Below, piece after piece: positions 26,445-35,802 of a stretch of 37,860 bases of DNA. The DNA lies in contig NZ_PNBY01000032.1 in assembly GCF_005886875.1 (NCBI RefSeq), positions 1 to 37,860 on the forward strand, in the 5' to 3' direction. The position numbers and the translations under genes are program-made. Below the pieces are notes generated by a model, which had not been told where the DNA came from, did no database searches, and saw only the letters and a list, made by a program, of their open reading frames with translations. The DNA is from Pseudoalteromonas aurantia (lineage in GTDB: Bacteria > Pseudomonadota > Gammaproteobacteria > Enterobacterales > Alteromonadaceae). Within the stretch, counting starts at the first letter, position 1, and each line of letters opens with the position of its first letter.

Positions 26445-27401
26445 ATGGTTTTGTCTTTCATCGTTCTAATATTAGGATTTGCAGCGCTTGTTTGGAGCGC
26501 AGATCGTTTTGTTTTTGGCGCGGCGGCATTGGCTCGAAATTTTGGTGTTCCCACACTCATCGTTGGTTTAACGATTGTCGCAATGGGATCATCAGCTCCT
26601 GAAATGATGGTTGCAGCTCAAGCTGCCTTAGTGGATAAAACAGATACCGCAGTTGGTAATGCTGTAGGTTCAAATATTGCCAACATATTGCTCGTTTTGG
26701 GTATTACCGCTTTATTGCGCCCATTGTCTGTGAGCTCAGGAATTTTAAAGCGAGAAATGCCTTTATTGGTCATTGTGTCCCTTGGCGCTTGGTTAATTAT
26801 TAGTGATAATTACTTTAGTGCTACAGAAGGTACACTATTACTTGTCGGCTTTGTGTTATTTTTATTGGCGCTTATCATTATCACCAAACAAACCGGCAAT
26901 CAGGACGACCCTCTGGTTAGCGAAGCTTGTGATGAGGTGCCTGACAATGTTCCGACCAAAAAAGCCATATTATGGCTCGTCATCGGTATGGTGTTACTCC
27001 CCATAAGTTCTCATTACCTAATAGGTTCTGCAGTTGATATTGCCAAGTTCTTTGGCATGAGTGATTTGCTTATTGGCTTAACCATCATCGCCATTGGTAC
27101 CAGCCTGCCTGAGCTTGCAGCCTGTATTGCTGGTGTACTCAAAAAAGAAGATGATTTAGCCTTGGGTAATATTATCGGTTCAAACATTTTCAACATTTTA
27201 GCTGTACTCTCAATCGCTGGTATTTTAAACCCTGCCACCTTAGATGCAAATATCGCTCAACGAGATATTTTTGTTATGCTTGCAGCAACACTTGCGTTAA
27301 TCATCATGAGCTTGAGTCTCACAGGTACACGCAGAATTAATCGTCTTGAAGGTGGGCTATTATTAGCAGCATTCATCGGCTACATGTATTACATTATTTA
27401 A
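26445..27401 (+). CDS. yrbG: calcium/sodium antiporter YrbG (CaCA family)
   Basis: An inner-membrane cation exchanger made of two inverted repeats of about five helices. The alpha-repeat signatures are in place: TIVAMGSSAPEMMVAAQAAL with GNAVGSNIANILLVLGITAL in the first half, and TIIAIGTSLPELAACIAGVL with LGNIIGSNIFNILAVLSIAG in the second. The acidic residues of the GSSxPE and GTSxPE motifs are the cation ligands. An acidic loop lies between the halves (about 145-175). 318 residues, near the 325 of E. coli. It precedes kdsD by 16 bases and probably starts the operon, as in E. coli. Confidence 0.94.
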   Translation: MVLSFIVLILGFAALVWSADRFVFGAAALARNFGVPTLIVGLTIVAMGSSAPEMMVAAQAALVDKTDTAVGNAVGSNIANILLVLGITALLRPLSVSSGILKREMPLLVIVSLGAWLIISDNYFSATEGTLLLVGFVLFLLALIIITKQTGNQDDPLVSEACDEVPDNVPTKKAILWLVIGMVLLPISSHYLIGSAVDIAKFFGMSDLLIGLTIIAIGTSLPELAACIAGVLKKEDDLALGNIIGSNIFNILAVLSIAGILNPATLDANIAQRDIFVMLAATLALIIMSLSLTGTRRINRLEGGLLLAAFIGYMYYII

Positions 27402-27417
27402 ACAATGGACTGCCTAT

Positions 27418-28389
27418 ATGACCCAAATTAACTTTTCAAAAACGGCTAGAGCTGTTATCGATATCGAGCGCCAAGCCATTGATGAAATAACGCAATATAT
27501 AGACCAGCACTTTGAAAAAAGTTGCCAAACAATATTTGACTGTATTGGCAGAACCATCGTTATTGGCATGGGCAAATCTGGACATATCGGTAATAAAATC
27601 GCCGCAACTTTGGCAAGTACAGGTACGCCCGCATTTTTTGTTCACCCAGGTGAGGCCAGCCATGGTGATTTAGGCATGATCACCAAGCATGATGTGGTGC
27701 TGCTTATCTCTAACTCGGGTGAAACAGTAGAAATAATGAGCATTATTCCAGTTATAAAGCGAATTGGCGCTAAAACCATCGCCATGACAGGAAATCCACA
27801 CTCCAGTATTGCACAATTAACCGATATTCATTTGTGTATTGCAGTCTCTAAAGAAGCATGCCCGCTTGGCTTAGCCCCCACAGCGAGTACAACAGCAACC
27901 CTCGTAATGGGTGATGCACTCGCCGTTGCTTTACTTGAAGCCAGAGGCTTTACTGCTGATGATTTTGCATTATCACACCCTGGAGGCGCATTAGGTAAAC
28001 GTTTATTGCTAACCATTGCAGATATCATGCATAAAGGCGAGCAAGTGCCTATAGTCACTAATGGTGATACGGTAAAAACGGCACTCTTTGAAATGTCAGC
28101 AAAAGGTTTAGGTATGACTGCTGTTGTTGATGCAGACTCACGACTATGTGGTATTTTTACTGATGGTGACTTGCGACGTATTATAGAACAGCGAGTAGAT
28201 TTACATAACGCCGTCATTAATGATGTTATGACCAAAGGCTGTGCCACCATTTCCCCAAATATACTTGCAGCTGAAGCATTAAATATTATGGAAACGAAAC
28301 GAATCAATGGCTTAATTGTCATAGACGATGAACAACGCCCGATTGGTGCACTTAATACGCAAGATTTATTAAAAGCGGGAGTACTATAA
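27418..28389 (+). CDS. kdsD: D-arabinose 5-phosphate isomerase KdsD
   Basis: Interconverts ribulose 5-phosphate and arabinose 5-phosphate, the first step toward Kdo for the inner core of lipopolysaccharide. The N-terminal SIS domain (about 25-200) shows VIGMGKSGHIGNKIAATLAS, FVHPGEASHGDLGMI, LISNSGETVEI and the catalytic-histidine segment LSHPGGALGKRLL. Two CBS domains follow (about 205-323; GMTAVVDADSRLCGIFTDGD, RINGLIVIDDEQRPIGAL). 323 residues (E. coli 328). The next gene begins at the base after its stop. Confidence 0.96.
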   Translation: MTQINFSKTARAVIDIERQAIDEITQYIDQHFEKSCQTIFDCIGRTIVIGMGKSGHIGNKIAATLASTGTPAFFVHPGEASHGDLGMITKHDVVLLISNSGETVEIMSIIPVIKRIGAKTIAMTGNPHSSIAQLTDIHLCIAVSKEACPLGLAPTASTTATLVMGDALAVALLEARGFTADDFALSHPGGALGKRLLLTIADIMHKGEQVPIVTNGDTVKTALFEMSAKGLGMTAVVDADSRLCGIFTDGDLRRIIEQRVDLHNAVINDVMTKGCATISPNILAAEALNIMETKRINGLIVIDDEQRPIGALNTQDLLKAGVL

Positions 28390-28941
28390 ATGCAGTTTGC
28401 TGATTTATACCAACCGATTTCCCCCCTCGTAGAAAGCAAAGCTGCTGCTGTGAAATTACTTATTTGTGACATCGACGGCGTTTTCTCGGATGGCCGTATT
28501 TATTTAGGTAACAATGGTGAAGAGTTAAAAGCGTTCAATACAAAAGATGGGTTTGGCATAAAAGCCCTCATAAATAGCGGCGTACAAGTTGCGGTGATCA
28601 CGGGCCGACATTCACAGATTGTTCAGCAAAGAATGACTAGTTTAACGGTACCGTATATCTATCAAGGACAAGAAAATAAGCTAGTAGCCTATGCTGAATT
28701 AAAACGCGAGTTAAATTTATCTGATGATGAAATTGCTTATATTGGTGATGATGGTCCAGACCTACCAGTCATGGAAAAAGTGGGTTTCGCAGTCGCCGTA
28801 AACGATGCACACCCCCTTATTAAACGCTTATCACACTATACAACGCAATTACCAGGTGGCTTTGGTGCGGTCCGCGAGTTAACCGATTTACTTATGCTGG
28901 CACAAGGGCATACGCTTGGTAGTGAAGGAACGAGCGCATGA
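28390..28941 (+). CDS. kdsC: 3-deoxy-D-manno-octulosonate 8-phosphate phosphatase KdsC
   Basis: A HAD-superfamily phosphatase that removes phosphate from Kdo 8-phosphate. The catalytic motif DIDGVFSDG has nucleophile D27 and acid D29. Motif II is VITGRHSQIV and the late motif AYIGDDGPDLPVMEKVG binds magnesium. It has no cap domain, as usual for this tetrameric family. 183 residues (E. coli 188). Its ATG follows the kdsD stop with no gap, and it overlaps lptC by four bases (ATGA). Confidence 0.96.
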   Translation: MQFADLYQPISPLVESKAAAVKLLICDIDGVFSDGRIYLGNNGEELKAFNTKDGFGIKALINSGVQVAVITGRHSQIVQQRMTSLTVPYIYQGQENKLVAYAELKRELNLSDDEIAYIGDDGPDLPVMEKVGFAVAVNDAHPLIKRLSHYTTQLPGGFGAVRELTDLLMLAQGHTLGSEGTSA

Positions 28942-29492
28942 CCACAAATCGCATTGCAGTATTGGGATTATTTTTACTAACAATGGGCTGGCTGTGGTAC
29001 CCCTATTTATCTCAGCCATCTACCTCTCAAAACAATACCCAAGATGTAATAGCGAAACCAGATTATATTGCCACTGAGTTACAGCAAACGATTTATAATG
29101 AAAACGGTGTACGCAGCCATACTGTTACAGCAAAAAAAATGGAGTTATACCAAGAACTAGGATTTAGTCATTTCGAAGCGCCCATTTTCACCTTATATAA
29201 TGGCACTATGAATTGGAAAATCACGGCAAAAGAAGCCACTTTATACGAAAACAACACACTGATTTTAGAGGGTGATGTAGTGGCAAAAAATTTAACCGAC
29301 AAAGCCATGATCACGCACATAAATGCCGATCATATTCGTGTCGAAATTACCAAACGATTAATGCAGTCAGAACAGCCCGTAATAATCTCTGGGCCTGACT
29401 TAATGATAACAGGGAAAGGCTTGCTCGCCGACTTAAACACCGAGGTGATTGAGCTCATTAACCATACAAGAACCGTTTACTATGATCAATAA
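28938..29492 (+). CDS. lptC: LptC, inner-membrane bitopic component of the LPS export bridge
   Basis: Takes lipopolysaccharide from the LptBFG transporter and passes it to the periplasmic LptA bridge. A single N-terminal helix (IAVLGLFLLTMGWLWYPYL, residues 6-24) is followed by a periplasmic beta-jellyroll (GVRSHTVTAKKMELYQELGF, APIFTLYNGTMNWKITAKEA, NTLILEGDVVAKN). 184 residues against 191 in E. coli. Starts inside the kdsC stop (ATGA) and overlaps the start of lptA. Confidence 0.94.
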   Translation: MTTNRIAVLGLFLLTMGWLWYPYLSQPSTSQNNTQDVIAKPDYIATELQQTIYNENGVRSHTVTAKKMELYQELGFSHFEAPIFTLYNGTMNWKITAKEATLYENNTLILEGDVVAKNLTDKAMITHINADHIRVEITKRLMQSEQPVIISGPDLMITGKGLLADLNTEVIELINHTRTVYYDQ

Positions 29493-30006
29493 ATTGAAAA
29501 TTACTGTTGCCTTTATTGGATTAACACTGAGTCAAATAGCCCTAGCTCAAAGCGACTCCTTTGCTTCTGAAGTATCGATAAAAGCAGGTAAACAACAAGC
29601 ACAGTTAAAAACAAATATCGGTATTTTTGAACAGAATGTCGAAATTATTCATGGCAATAGAAAGATAAACGCAGACCGCTTGGAAGTTCATCGCAGAGCA
29701 GAGCTCGGTGAAAACAAACAATTACTTGTTGCGACCGGCAGCCCCGCACTTTTTAGTGAAAAACAAGCTGACGGCACTTTATTAAGTGCCAGTGCACAAG
29801 AAGTGCGCTATGACGTTGCAAATAAAATGCTCATTATAAAAGGCGATGCTGAAATTAATCAGGCTGGTCAAATTATCAAAGCACAATCCATAACCTATGA
29901 TATGGAGAAGCAATTAATTAATGCCGACAGAGGTAATCAAAATACCGGCCGTGTTCATACTATTTTAGTGCCAGAAAAAAAATCAGATAAAGACCAAGGC
30001 AAATAA
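29482..30006 (+). CDS. lptA: LptA, periplasmic LPS transport protein
   Basis: Polymerises into the periplasmic bridge along which lipopolysaccharide moves to LptDE. I place the start at the ATG at 29482, inside the end of lptC (11-base overlap), because the chain then opens with a clean signal peptide ([18 protein letters not shown], cleaved after ALA, residue 22). The open frame continues upstream but would bury the signal. The mature part is an OstA beta-jellyroll ([53 protein letters not shown]). 174 residues, against 185 in E. coli. Confidence 0.94.
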   Translation: MINKLKITVAFIGLTLSQIALAQSDSFASEVSIKAGKQQAQLKTNIGIFEQNVEIIHGNRKINADRLEVHRRAELGENKQLLVATGSPALFSEKQADGTLLSASAQEVRYDVANKMLIIKGDAEINQAGQIIKAQSITYDMEKQLINADRGNQNTGRVHTILVPEKKSDKDQGK

Positions 30007-30008
30007 TT

Positions 30009-30734
30009 ATGAGCACACTCACTGCACAAGCTTTGGCTAAAAGCTATAAAGGCCGTCAGGTAGTAAAAAATGTCAGCCTCAGTGTTGAAGCGGGCAGTAT
30101 TGTTGGTCTATTAGGCCCCAATGGTGCAGGTAAAACCACCAGCTTTTATATGATTGTAGGGCTCGTGCCAAGCGACAATGGTACCGTTACTATTGATGGT
30201 CAAGACATTACTTTACTACCTATGCATAGCCGAGCACGGCTTGGTATTGGCTATTTACCACAAGAGTCATCTATCTTTCGTAAGCTCACTGTTTATCAAA
30301 ATTTAATGGCAATCTTAGAAACACGTAAAGATCTCAGCAAAGCAGATCGAGAACAGCTGCTTAACGAACTCTTAGATGAGTTTAATATTCAACACATACG
30401 TGCAAGTCAGGGCATGGCATTATCTGGTGGCGAACGCCGCAGGGTAGAAATTGCTCGCGCTTTAGCCGCAAATCCAAAATTTATCCTATTAGATGAGCCT
30501 TTTGCTGGTGTTGATCCTATTTCAGTGTTAGATATAAAGAAAATTATCGAACATTTAAAAAAACGCGGTATAGGTGTTCTTATCACAGACCATAATGTAC
30601 GTGAAACACTCGATGTGTGTGAAAAGGCGTACATTGTTTCACATGGTGAATTAATTGCATCTGGCACACCTGAACATGTGCTCGCCGATCAAACTGTTCG
30701 AGATGTCTACCTTGGTGAGCAATTCAGGCTATAG
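30009..30734 (+). CDS. lptB: LptB, ATPase of the LPS exporter LptB2FG
   Basis: A cytoplasmic ABC ATPase that drives extraction of lipopolysaccharide from the inner membrane. Walker A is GPNGAGKT at residues 36-43, the Q-loop in [17 protein letters not shown], the signature LSGGERRR, Walker [16 protein letters not shown], and the H-loop in [12 protein letters not shown]. 241 residues, equal to E. coli LptB. The lptF and lptG genes are not in this window, as expected since they are encoded elsewhere in gammaproteobacteria. rpoN follows after 56 bases. Confidence 0.97.
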   Translation: MSTLTAQALAKSYKGRQVVKNVSLSVEAGSIVGLLGPNGAGKTTSFYMIVGLVPSDNGTVTIDGQDITLLPMHSRARLGIGYLPQESSIFRKLTVYQNLMAILETRKDLSKADREQLLNELLDEFNIQHIRASQGMALSGGERRRVEIARALAANPKFILLDEPFAGVDPISVLDIKKIIEHLKKRGIGVLITDHNVRETLDVCEKAYIVSHGELIASGTPEHVLADQTVRDVYLGEQFRL

Positions 30735-30790
30735 TTAATACACCTAGGTAATTTTAATAATTGAATAATGAAAAGGATTGTTAGAGATAC

Positions 30791-32293
30791 ATGAGGCAAT
30801 CGCTACAGCTGCGCATGGGCCAGCAATTAACCATGACACCACAGTTACAGCAGGCTATTCGCTTGCTGCAACTAAGTACGCTCGATCTTCAACAAGAAAT
30901 TCAAGAAGCATTAGACAGTAATCCCTTGCTAGAAGTTGAAGAATCAGAGCATGACAACGACAGTGATAATAGAGAAAAAGAACACAAAGAACTGAGTAAA
31001 GACGAGACAGGTTCAGATACCGCTGACGAGACGTCGGTTAGCGATTACGAACTAGATTCTGACGCTGCTATGAGTAAAGACACTGTCAGCGAAGAACTTG
31101 CTATGGACGTTACTTGGGACGAGTACATGAGCGCAGCCCCAGCAGCTAGTAGCGGCCCTATGCCTGAAGATGAGAATATGTATCAAGGGGAAACCAGTGA
31201 AACCCTACATGAATATCTCATGTGGCAGCTAGAGCTTACCCCATTTAGCGATACCGATAGGGGCATCGCAGTCGCAATTGTTGAAGCTGTTGACGATGGT
31301 GGCTTGTTAACCTTATCCACAGAAGAAATTTTAGATAGCTTAAACGACGGCAGCTCCGAAGAAGGCATTGAGCTCGATGAAATAGAAGCAGTACTCAAAC
31401 GTATTCAGCTATTTGATCCTGTCGGTATTGCAGCTAGAAGCTTACAAGAGTGCTTATGTATTCAGTTGAACCAGTTTGATAAAGCGACACCTTGGTTAGA
31501 TCAAACAAAACAAATTTTAACAGATCATATCGATTTACTTGCTAGTCGTGACTACCGAACTTTGATGAAGAAGACTAAACTCAAAGAATCGGATTTAAAA
31601 GATGTCATGACTCTGATCCACAGCTTAAATCCAAAACCGGCTGCCAGTATCATTCGTGAAGAATCAGAGTATGTGATCCCTGATGTGTCAGTTAAAAAAG
31701 TAAAAGGTCGTTGGTTGGTAGAGCTAAATCCTGATTCAATGCCTAAAATCAGGGTTAATGATCATTATGCTGCAATGTCGCGTTCAGTAAAATCGAGTAC
31801 TGATAGCCAGTTTATCCGCTCGCATTTACAAGAGGCGAAATGGTTTATTAAAAGCTTAGAGAGCCGCAATGACACTTTAATGAAAGTTACTAATTGCATT
31901 GTGCAGCAACAACAGGCATTCTTTGAACATGGCCCTGAAGCAATGAAACCTATGGTGCTTAATGATGTGGCTGAAATGGTAGAGATGCATGAGTCGACCA
32001 TTTCTCGAGTCACTACACAAAAATATATGCACACACCTAGGGGTATTTTTGAGTTGAAGTATTTCTTCTCAAGCCATGTTAGTACTGAAAACGGAGGTGA
32101 ATGCTCTTCCACTGCGATTAGAGCATTGATCAAAAAGCTCATTGCCGCCGAAAATACAGCTAAGCCGTTAAGTGATAGCAAAATTGCGGATATATTGGCA
32201 GAGCAAGGAATCAAAGTGGCCCGACGTACCATAGCAAAATATCGGGAGTCGTTAGCCATTCCACCGTCAAATCAGCGTAAAAGCTTGATATAA
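30791..32293 (+). CDS. rpoN: RNA polymerase sigma-54 factor RpoN
   Basis: The alternative sigma factor recognising -24/-12 promoters and requiring AAA+ activators. Region I is the glutamine-rich N-terminus ([20 protein letters not shown]). Region II is long and acidic (about 55-120). Region III holds the core-binding domain, the helix-turn-helix ([20 protein letters not shown]) and the RpoN box [10 protein letters not shown] at 477-486. 500 residues against 477 in E. coli, the excess being in the acidic region. It leads rpoN-hpf-ptsN-rapZ-ptsO and could be co-transcribed with lptB. Confidence 0.98.
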   Translation: MRQSLQLRMGQQLTMTPQLQQAIRLLQLSTLDLQQEIQEALDSNPLLEVEESEHDNDSDNREKEHKELSKDETGSDTADETSVSDYELDSDAAMSKDTVSEELAMDVTWDEYMSAAPAASSGPMPEDENMYQGETSETLHEYLMWQLELTPFSDTDRGIAVAIVEAVDDGGLLTLSTEEILDSLNDGSSEEGIELDEIEAVLKRIQLFDPVGIAARSLQECLCIQLNQFDKATPWLDQTKQILTDHIDLLASRDYRTLMKKTKLKESDLKDVMTLIHSLNPKPAASIIREESEYVIPDVSVKKVKGRWLVELNPDSMPKIRVNDHYAAMSRSVKSSTDSQFIRSHLQEAKWFIKSLESRNDTLMKVTNCIVQQQQAFFEHGPEAMKPMVLNDVAEMVEMHESTISRVTTQKYMHTPRGIFELKYFFSSHVSTENGGECSSTAIRALIKKLIAAENTAKPLSDSKIADILAEQGIKVARRTIAKYRESLAIPPSNQRKSLI

Positions 32294-32321
32294 GACGTAT
32301 TACCAAAGAAGGAAAATGCTT

Positions 32322-32609
32322 ATGCAACTAAATTTAACTGGTCGTCACGTAGAAGTTACAGAATCACTAAGAGACTATGTCAACACTAAGTTTGCGAAGC
32401 TAGAAAGGCACTTTGATCATATTAATAACGTTCATGTGATCTTAGATGTTGAAAAGCTGGTACAGAAAGCCGAAGCTACCTTACACCTCAGTGGCGCTGA
32501 AGTCTTTGCCTCTACTGAGCATCAAGATATGTATGCCGCTATCGATGGTTTGGTTGATAAGCTAGACAGACAAGTAATTAAACATAAAGAGAAGCTTACT
32601 CGACACTAA
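32322..32609 (+). CDS. hpf: short-form ribosome hibernation promoting factor HPF
   Basis: Binds the decoding region of the 30S subunit in stationary phase and, with RMF, stabilises 100S ribosome dimers. The ATG at 32322 is chosen over one six bases earlier because AAGGAA (32309-32314) is then correctly spaced and the protein begins MQLNLTGRHVEVTESLRDYV, matching E. coli HPF, with the same 95-residue length. The end lacks the dimerisation domain of long-form HPF. Confidence 0.95.
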   Translation: MQLNLTGRHVEVTESLRDYVNTKFAKLERHFDHINNVHVILDVEKLVQKAEATLHLSGAEVFASTEHQDMYAAIDGLVDKLDRQVIKHKEKLTRH

Positions 32610-32611
32610 TC

Positions 32612-33064
32612 ATGAAATTAAGCTCAATAATCAACAAGGACTGCAGTAAAGCTGCGGTCCTTTTTAATAGTAAAAAACGGATTTTAGAATACGTTAGCGA
32701 GCTAGCGCATGAGCAATTACCGCAATTAGAGCAGCATCATATTCTGTCGGCCTTAATGAACCGTGAAAAACTAGGCAGCACCGGAATAGGTAAAGGAATT
32801 GCGCTCCCTCATGGACGTATGGAGGGTATAGAACATGTTTTTGCTATACTCTTAGTCAGCGAGCAAACCATTCCATTTGATGCAATAGACAATCGCCCTG
32901 TTGATATTTTTGTTGCGCTAATAGTACCTGAAGGAGATAATCAGCAACACTTAAAGACACTATCTGCAATTGCAGATAAGTTGAAAAATAAAGAGTTTTG
33001 CAAACAATTAAGACATGCAAGTAGTGATTCCGAGCTTTATAGTATTATTGCTGCACAGGATTAA
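32612..33064 (+). CDS. ptsN: PTS IIA-like nitrogen regulatory protein PtsN (EIIA-Ntr)
   Basis: The terminal phosphoacceptor of the nitrogen phosphotransferase system, regulating potassium transport and other targets rather than importing sugar. A PTS EIIA type-2 domain spans the protein. The phosphorylated histidine is H67 in GIGKGIALPHGRMEGI, with GAIDNRPVDIFVALIVPEGD-like sequence (AIDNRPVDIF) further on. 150 residues (E. coli 163). It follows hpf by two bases. Confidence 0.96.
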   Translation: MKLSSIINKDCSKAAVLFNSKKRILEYVSELAHEQLPQLEQHHILSALMNREKLGSTGIGKGIALPHGRMEGIEHVFAILLVSEQTIPFDAIDNRPVDIFVALIVPEGDNQQHLKTLSAIADKLKNKEFCKQLRHASSDSELYSIIAAQD

Positions 33065-33080
33065 TAAATAGGGGAAAGTC

Positions 33081-33926
33081 GTGGAATTAATCATCATCAG
33101 TGGTCGTTCAGGATCAGGGAAGTCGGTAGCGCTAAGGGTATTAGAAGACCTTGGCTACTATTGTGTTGATAATATCCCCGTGAACTTATTGCCATCACTA
33201 GTAAGAAGCGTTTCCGAAAACTACGACAAAATAGCCGTCAGTATTGATGTTAGAAACTTGCCTAAACAGCAAGAAGAGTTTAACGATATTCTTGAGTACT
33301 TACCCGGTTTCGCGAATCCAGCCCTATTTTATTTAGACAGTGATGACCAAACACTAATCAAGCGTTTTTCTGAAACCCGCCGCTTACATCCATTATCTAT
33401 CAATAACTTGCCTTTAGATTTAGCGATTAAAGAAGAAAAGCAACTACTTGATGTACTCAATACCAGCGCAGATATGGTCATTGACACGACGGATCTAAGC
33501 GTACATCAATTAGCTGAGGCTATCCGTGAACGTATATTAGGTAAAAAAGATAAACAGCTGATCATCACCTTCTTATCTTTTGGGTTTAAACACGGCATGC
33601 CCAAAGATGCTGATTATGTCTTTGATGCTCGATTCCTACCCAACCCTCATTGGGAGCCTGATTTAAAACCACTCACAGGTTTAGATCAACCCGTACAAGA
33701 ATATTTAGCTGGACATAGCATAGTACAAAAATTCACTTGGCAAATTCAGACCTTCGTGCAAACTTGGTTACCTCACCTTGAACGCAATAACCGCAGCTAT
33801 CTTACTATTGCTATCGGCTGTACTGGTGGACAGCATCGTTCTGTTTATCTGGCGCAAACCATTGGAGAAAGCTTCCAACGTTCTCACCCTAATGTACAGA
33901 TCCGACATCGTGAGCAAAGTAGCTAA
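33081..33926 (+). CDS. rapZ: RNase adapter protein RapZ
   Basis: In enterobacteria RapZ binds glucosamine 6-phosphate and small RNAs and directs RNase E to GlmZ, so controlling GlmS levels. Walker A is GRSGSGKS at residues 8-15, followed by [20 protein letters not shown]. The C-terminal domain has [40 protein letters not shown] and [14 protein letters not shown]. 281 residues (E. coli 284). The GTG start is preceded by GGGGAAAG. The target small RNA GlmZ is not in the window. Confidence 0.96.
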   Translation: MELIIISGRSGSGKSVALRVLEDLGYYCVDNIPVNLLPSLVRSVSENYDKIAVSIDVRNLPKQQEEFNDILEYLPGFANPALFYLDSDDQTLIKRFSETRRLHPLSINNLPLDLAIKEEKQLLDVLNTSADMVIDTTDLSVHQLAEAIRERILGKKDKQLIITFLSFGFKHGMPKDADYVFDARFLPNPHWEPDLKPLTGLDQPVQEYLAGHSIVQKFTWQIQTFVQTWLPHLERNNRSYLTIAIGCTGGQHRSVYLAQTIGESFQRSHPNVQIRHREQSS

Positions 33927-33930
33927 TATC

Positions 33931-34203
33931 ATGTGCTGTGAGGGGACTTTTTTAATTCAAAACAAATGTGGTTTACATGCAAGAGCCGCCACTGTACTGG
34001 CACAACTAGCGGTGAAGTTCGATGCAAATATTACCATATACCAAGATGAGAAAGAGGCGGCAGGCGACAGCGTGTTAGCACTGCTTTTACTAGAGAGTAG
34101 TCAAGGAAAATACGTAAAAATCCGCTGTGAAGGGCCAGATGCAGAATCAGCTTTATCTGCCATTGGCGATTTAATAGAACAAAAATTTCACGAACAAGAG
34201 TAA
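33931..34203 (+). CDS. ptsO: phosphocarrier protein NPr
   Basis: The HPr-like carrier of the nitrogen phosphotransferase system, passing phosphate from PtsP (EI-Ntr) to PtsN. With the ATG at 33931 the protein is 90 residues, as in E. coli, and the phosphorylated histidine falls at H16 in [17 protein letters not shown], also as in E. coli. The regulatory-serine region reads [14 protein letters not shown]. The frame is open further upstream through rapZ but without similarity. A GTG at 33910 is an alternative start. The ribosome site is poor, suggesting coupling to rapZ. Confidence 0.93.
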   Translation: MCCEGTFLIQNKCGLHARAATVLAQLAVKFDANITIYQDEKEAAGDSVLALLLLESSQGKYVKIRCEGPDAESALSAIGDLIEQKFHEQE

Positions 34204-34222
34204 CTTGCCGACAACAAGTTAC
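34200..34222 (+). terminator. hairpin at the end of the rpoN-ptsO operon
   Basis: GTAACTTG (34200-34207) pairs with CAAGTTAC (34215-34222) over a seven-base loop, starting at the ptsO stop codon. No U-tract follows (TATAAATACG), so it may be a weak terminator or mRNA 3' stabiliser. The rest of the gap to mgtE shows nothing further except the AGGAAG ribosome site at 34372-34377. Confidence 0.4.
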
Positions 34223-34380
34223 TATAAATACGCCTATCCTACGTGGCAACACGCTCTAAAGTACGTTAAACTCTCAAGCCAAGGCCCGCGCACCTCAGCA
34301 TCATTCGCTGCATATTATCCAACATATATTCACTAGGTACGCGTAAAAAGACTAACAATACGACATTAATTAGGAAGCCT

Positions 34381-35739
34381 ATGCCTGAAGCGCTTGAACA
34401 AGATTATACTTTACAGCAACTCCAGCAAGTTACCCTTGCGCTTAATAGTGGGCAGTTTGTTCAAGTCAGGCGAATTTTAGCAGAAACAGCACCGTGTGAT
34501 ACCGCACTCTTACTCGAATCTTCACCTCATAAAGTCAGAACGCAACTTTGGAAACTCGTAGACCCTGATATTCAAGGCGATGTACTTGAAGAGTTATCCG
34601 AAGATGTTCGTCTTGGCATTATCGCTAAAATGAAGCCTGAACTCATTGCAGCAGCAACAGAGGATATGGACGATGATGATTTAGGTGAAGTATTACGAAG
34701 CTTGCCTGATACGGTGTATCACGATGTTGTTAGCAGCATGGACACGCAAGATCGTGAGCGGGCCACCCAAGCCTTATCCTATCAAGAACGCTCTGCTGGC
34801 GCATTGATGAACAGTGACACCGTCACTATTCGTGCTGATGTATCATTAGATGTTGTACTACGCTACTTACGCTTGCGTGGCGACCTACCCGATGGCACAG
34901 ATGACTTATATGTTGTTGATAAAGATAACTGCTTTATTGGCGCGCTCCCTTTGAGTACCTTATTGACGAATCCACCAGATCATTTAGTTCAAGCGTTGAT
35001 GGATGAGGACAAAGAGTCAATTCCCATTTCAATGGATGAAACTGAAGTCGCCCAACTTTTTGAGCGTCATAACTGGATCTCCGCCGCGGTTGTCGATGAT
35101 AATAACCACCTACTAGGCAGGATCACCATTGACGATATTGTTGATGTTATTCGAGAAGATGCTGAACATAGCTTACTCAGCATGGCGGGCCTTGATGATG
35201 AAGAAGACACCTTTGCACCCGTTCTAAAAAGTAGCCGCCGTCGTTCAATTTGGCTAGGGATCAACTTATTAACTGCGCTACTCGCAGCATTTGTCGCGAG
35301 CTTTTTTGAAAATACCCTCGATATTCTCCCCGTACTTGCTGTACTCAACGGCATAGTCCCCAGCATGGGTGGAGTGGCTGGTAGCCAAACACTGACCTTG
35401 GTGATCCGAGGTATCGCACTTGGCCATATAAATCAAACTAACCAACGATTTATACTCGGTAAAGAGTTAGCTATTGGGGCGCTAAATGGTTTGCTGTGGT
35501 CTTTACTCATCGCTGGCGTTGTAGCGCTTTGGAAGTGGGACTTTACGTTAGGAGCAGTGATTGCCTTTGCGATGTTTATGAATTTACTCGCGGCTGGTAT
35601 TGCGGGTGCAAGTATTCCACTTATTCTCAAAAGAATGAAAATTGACCCTGCGCTTGCAGGTAGTGTCGTTTTGACAACCGTTACTGATATTGTTGGGATA
35701 TTTGCCTTTTTAGGTACTGCAACCTGGTTTTTAACTTAG
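34381..35739 (+). CDS. mgtE: magnesium transporter MgtE
   Basis: A dimeric magnesium channel/transporter gated by cytosolic magnesium. The N-terminal superhelical domain (about 20-130) includes GDVLEELSEDVRLGII and MDDDDLGEVLRSLPD. A CBS pair spans about 135-260 (ERSAGALMNSDTVTIRADVS, LLGRITIDDIVDVIREDAEH). The membrane domain of about five helices runs from about 285, with NGIVPSMGGVAGSQTLTLVI in the pore region and GSVVLTTVTDIVGIFAFLG at the end. 452 residues, typical. It sits between the rpoN operon and pmbA and is probably its own transcript. Confidence 0.95.
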   Translation: MPEALEQDYTLQQLQQVTLALNSGQFVQVRRILAETAPCDTALLLESSPHKVRTQLWKLVDPDIQGDVLEELSEDVRLGIIAKMKPELIAAATEDMDDDDLGEVLRSLPDTVYHDVVSSMDTQDRERATQALSYQERSAGALMNSDTVTIRADVSLDVVLRYLRLRGDLPDGTDDLYVVDKDNCFIGALPLSTLLTNPPDHLVQALMDEDKESIPISMDETEVAQLFERHNWISAAVVDDNNHLLGRITIDDIVDVIREDAEHSLLSMAGLDDEEDTFAPVLKSSRRRSIWLGINLLTALLAAFVASFFENTLDILPVLAVLNGIVPSMGGVAGSQTLTLVIRGIALGHINQTNQRFILGKELAIGALNGLLWSLLIAGVVALWKWDFTLGAVIAFAMFMNLLAAGIAGASIPLILKRMKIDPALAGSVVLTTVTDIVGIFAFLGTATWFLT

Positions 35740-35757
35740 CGCTGTAACAGCAATAGC

Positions 35758-35792
35758 CTGAAGTAAAGGCACTCTGAGCCCCTTTACTTCAG
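35758..35792. terminator. hairpin between convergent mgtE and pmbA
   Basis: CTGAAGTAAAGG (35758-35769) pairs perfectly with CCTTTACTTCAG (35781-35792) around an eleven-base loop, just past the mgtE stop and before the pmbA end. There is no strong U-tract on either strand, but the 12-pair stem and position fit a shared terminator. Confidence 0.55.
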
Positions 35793-35802
35793 ATCAAAAA
35801 TA

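Noticed and set aside
27828..28472. Long minus-strand open frame opposite kdsD and kdsC
   Set aside because: It is the antisense shadow of two well-supported genes, with a low-complexity serine/alanine-rich product and no ribosome site.
33778..33930. Upstream extension of the ptsO frame inside rapZ
   Set aside because: The later ATG gives the exact family length and puts the active histidine at position 16.
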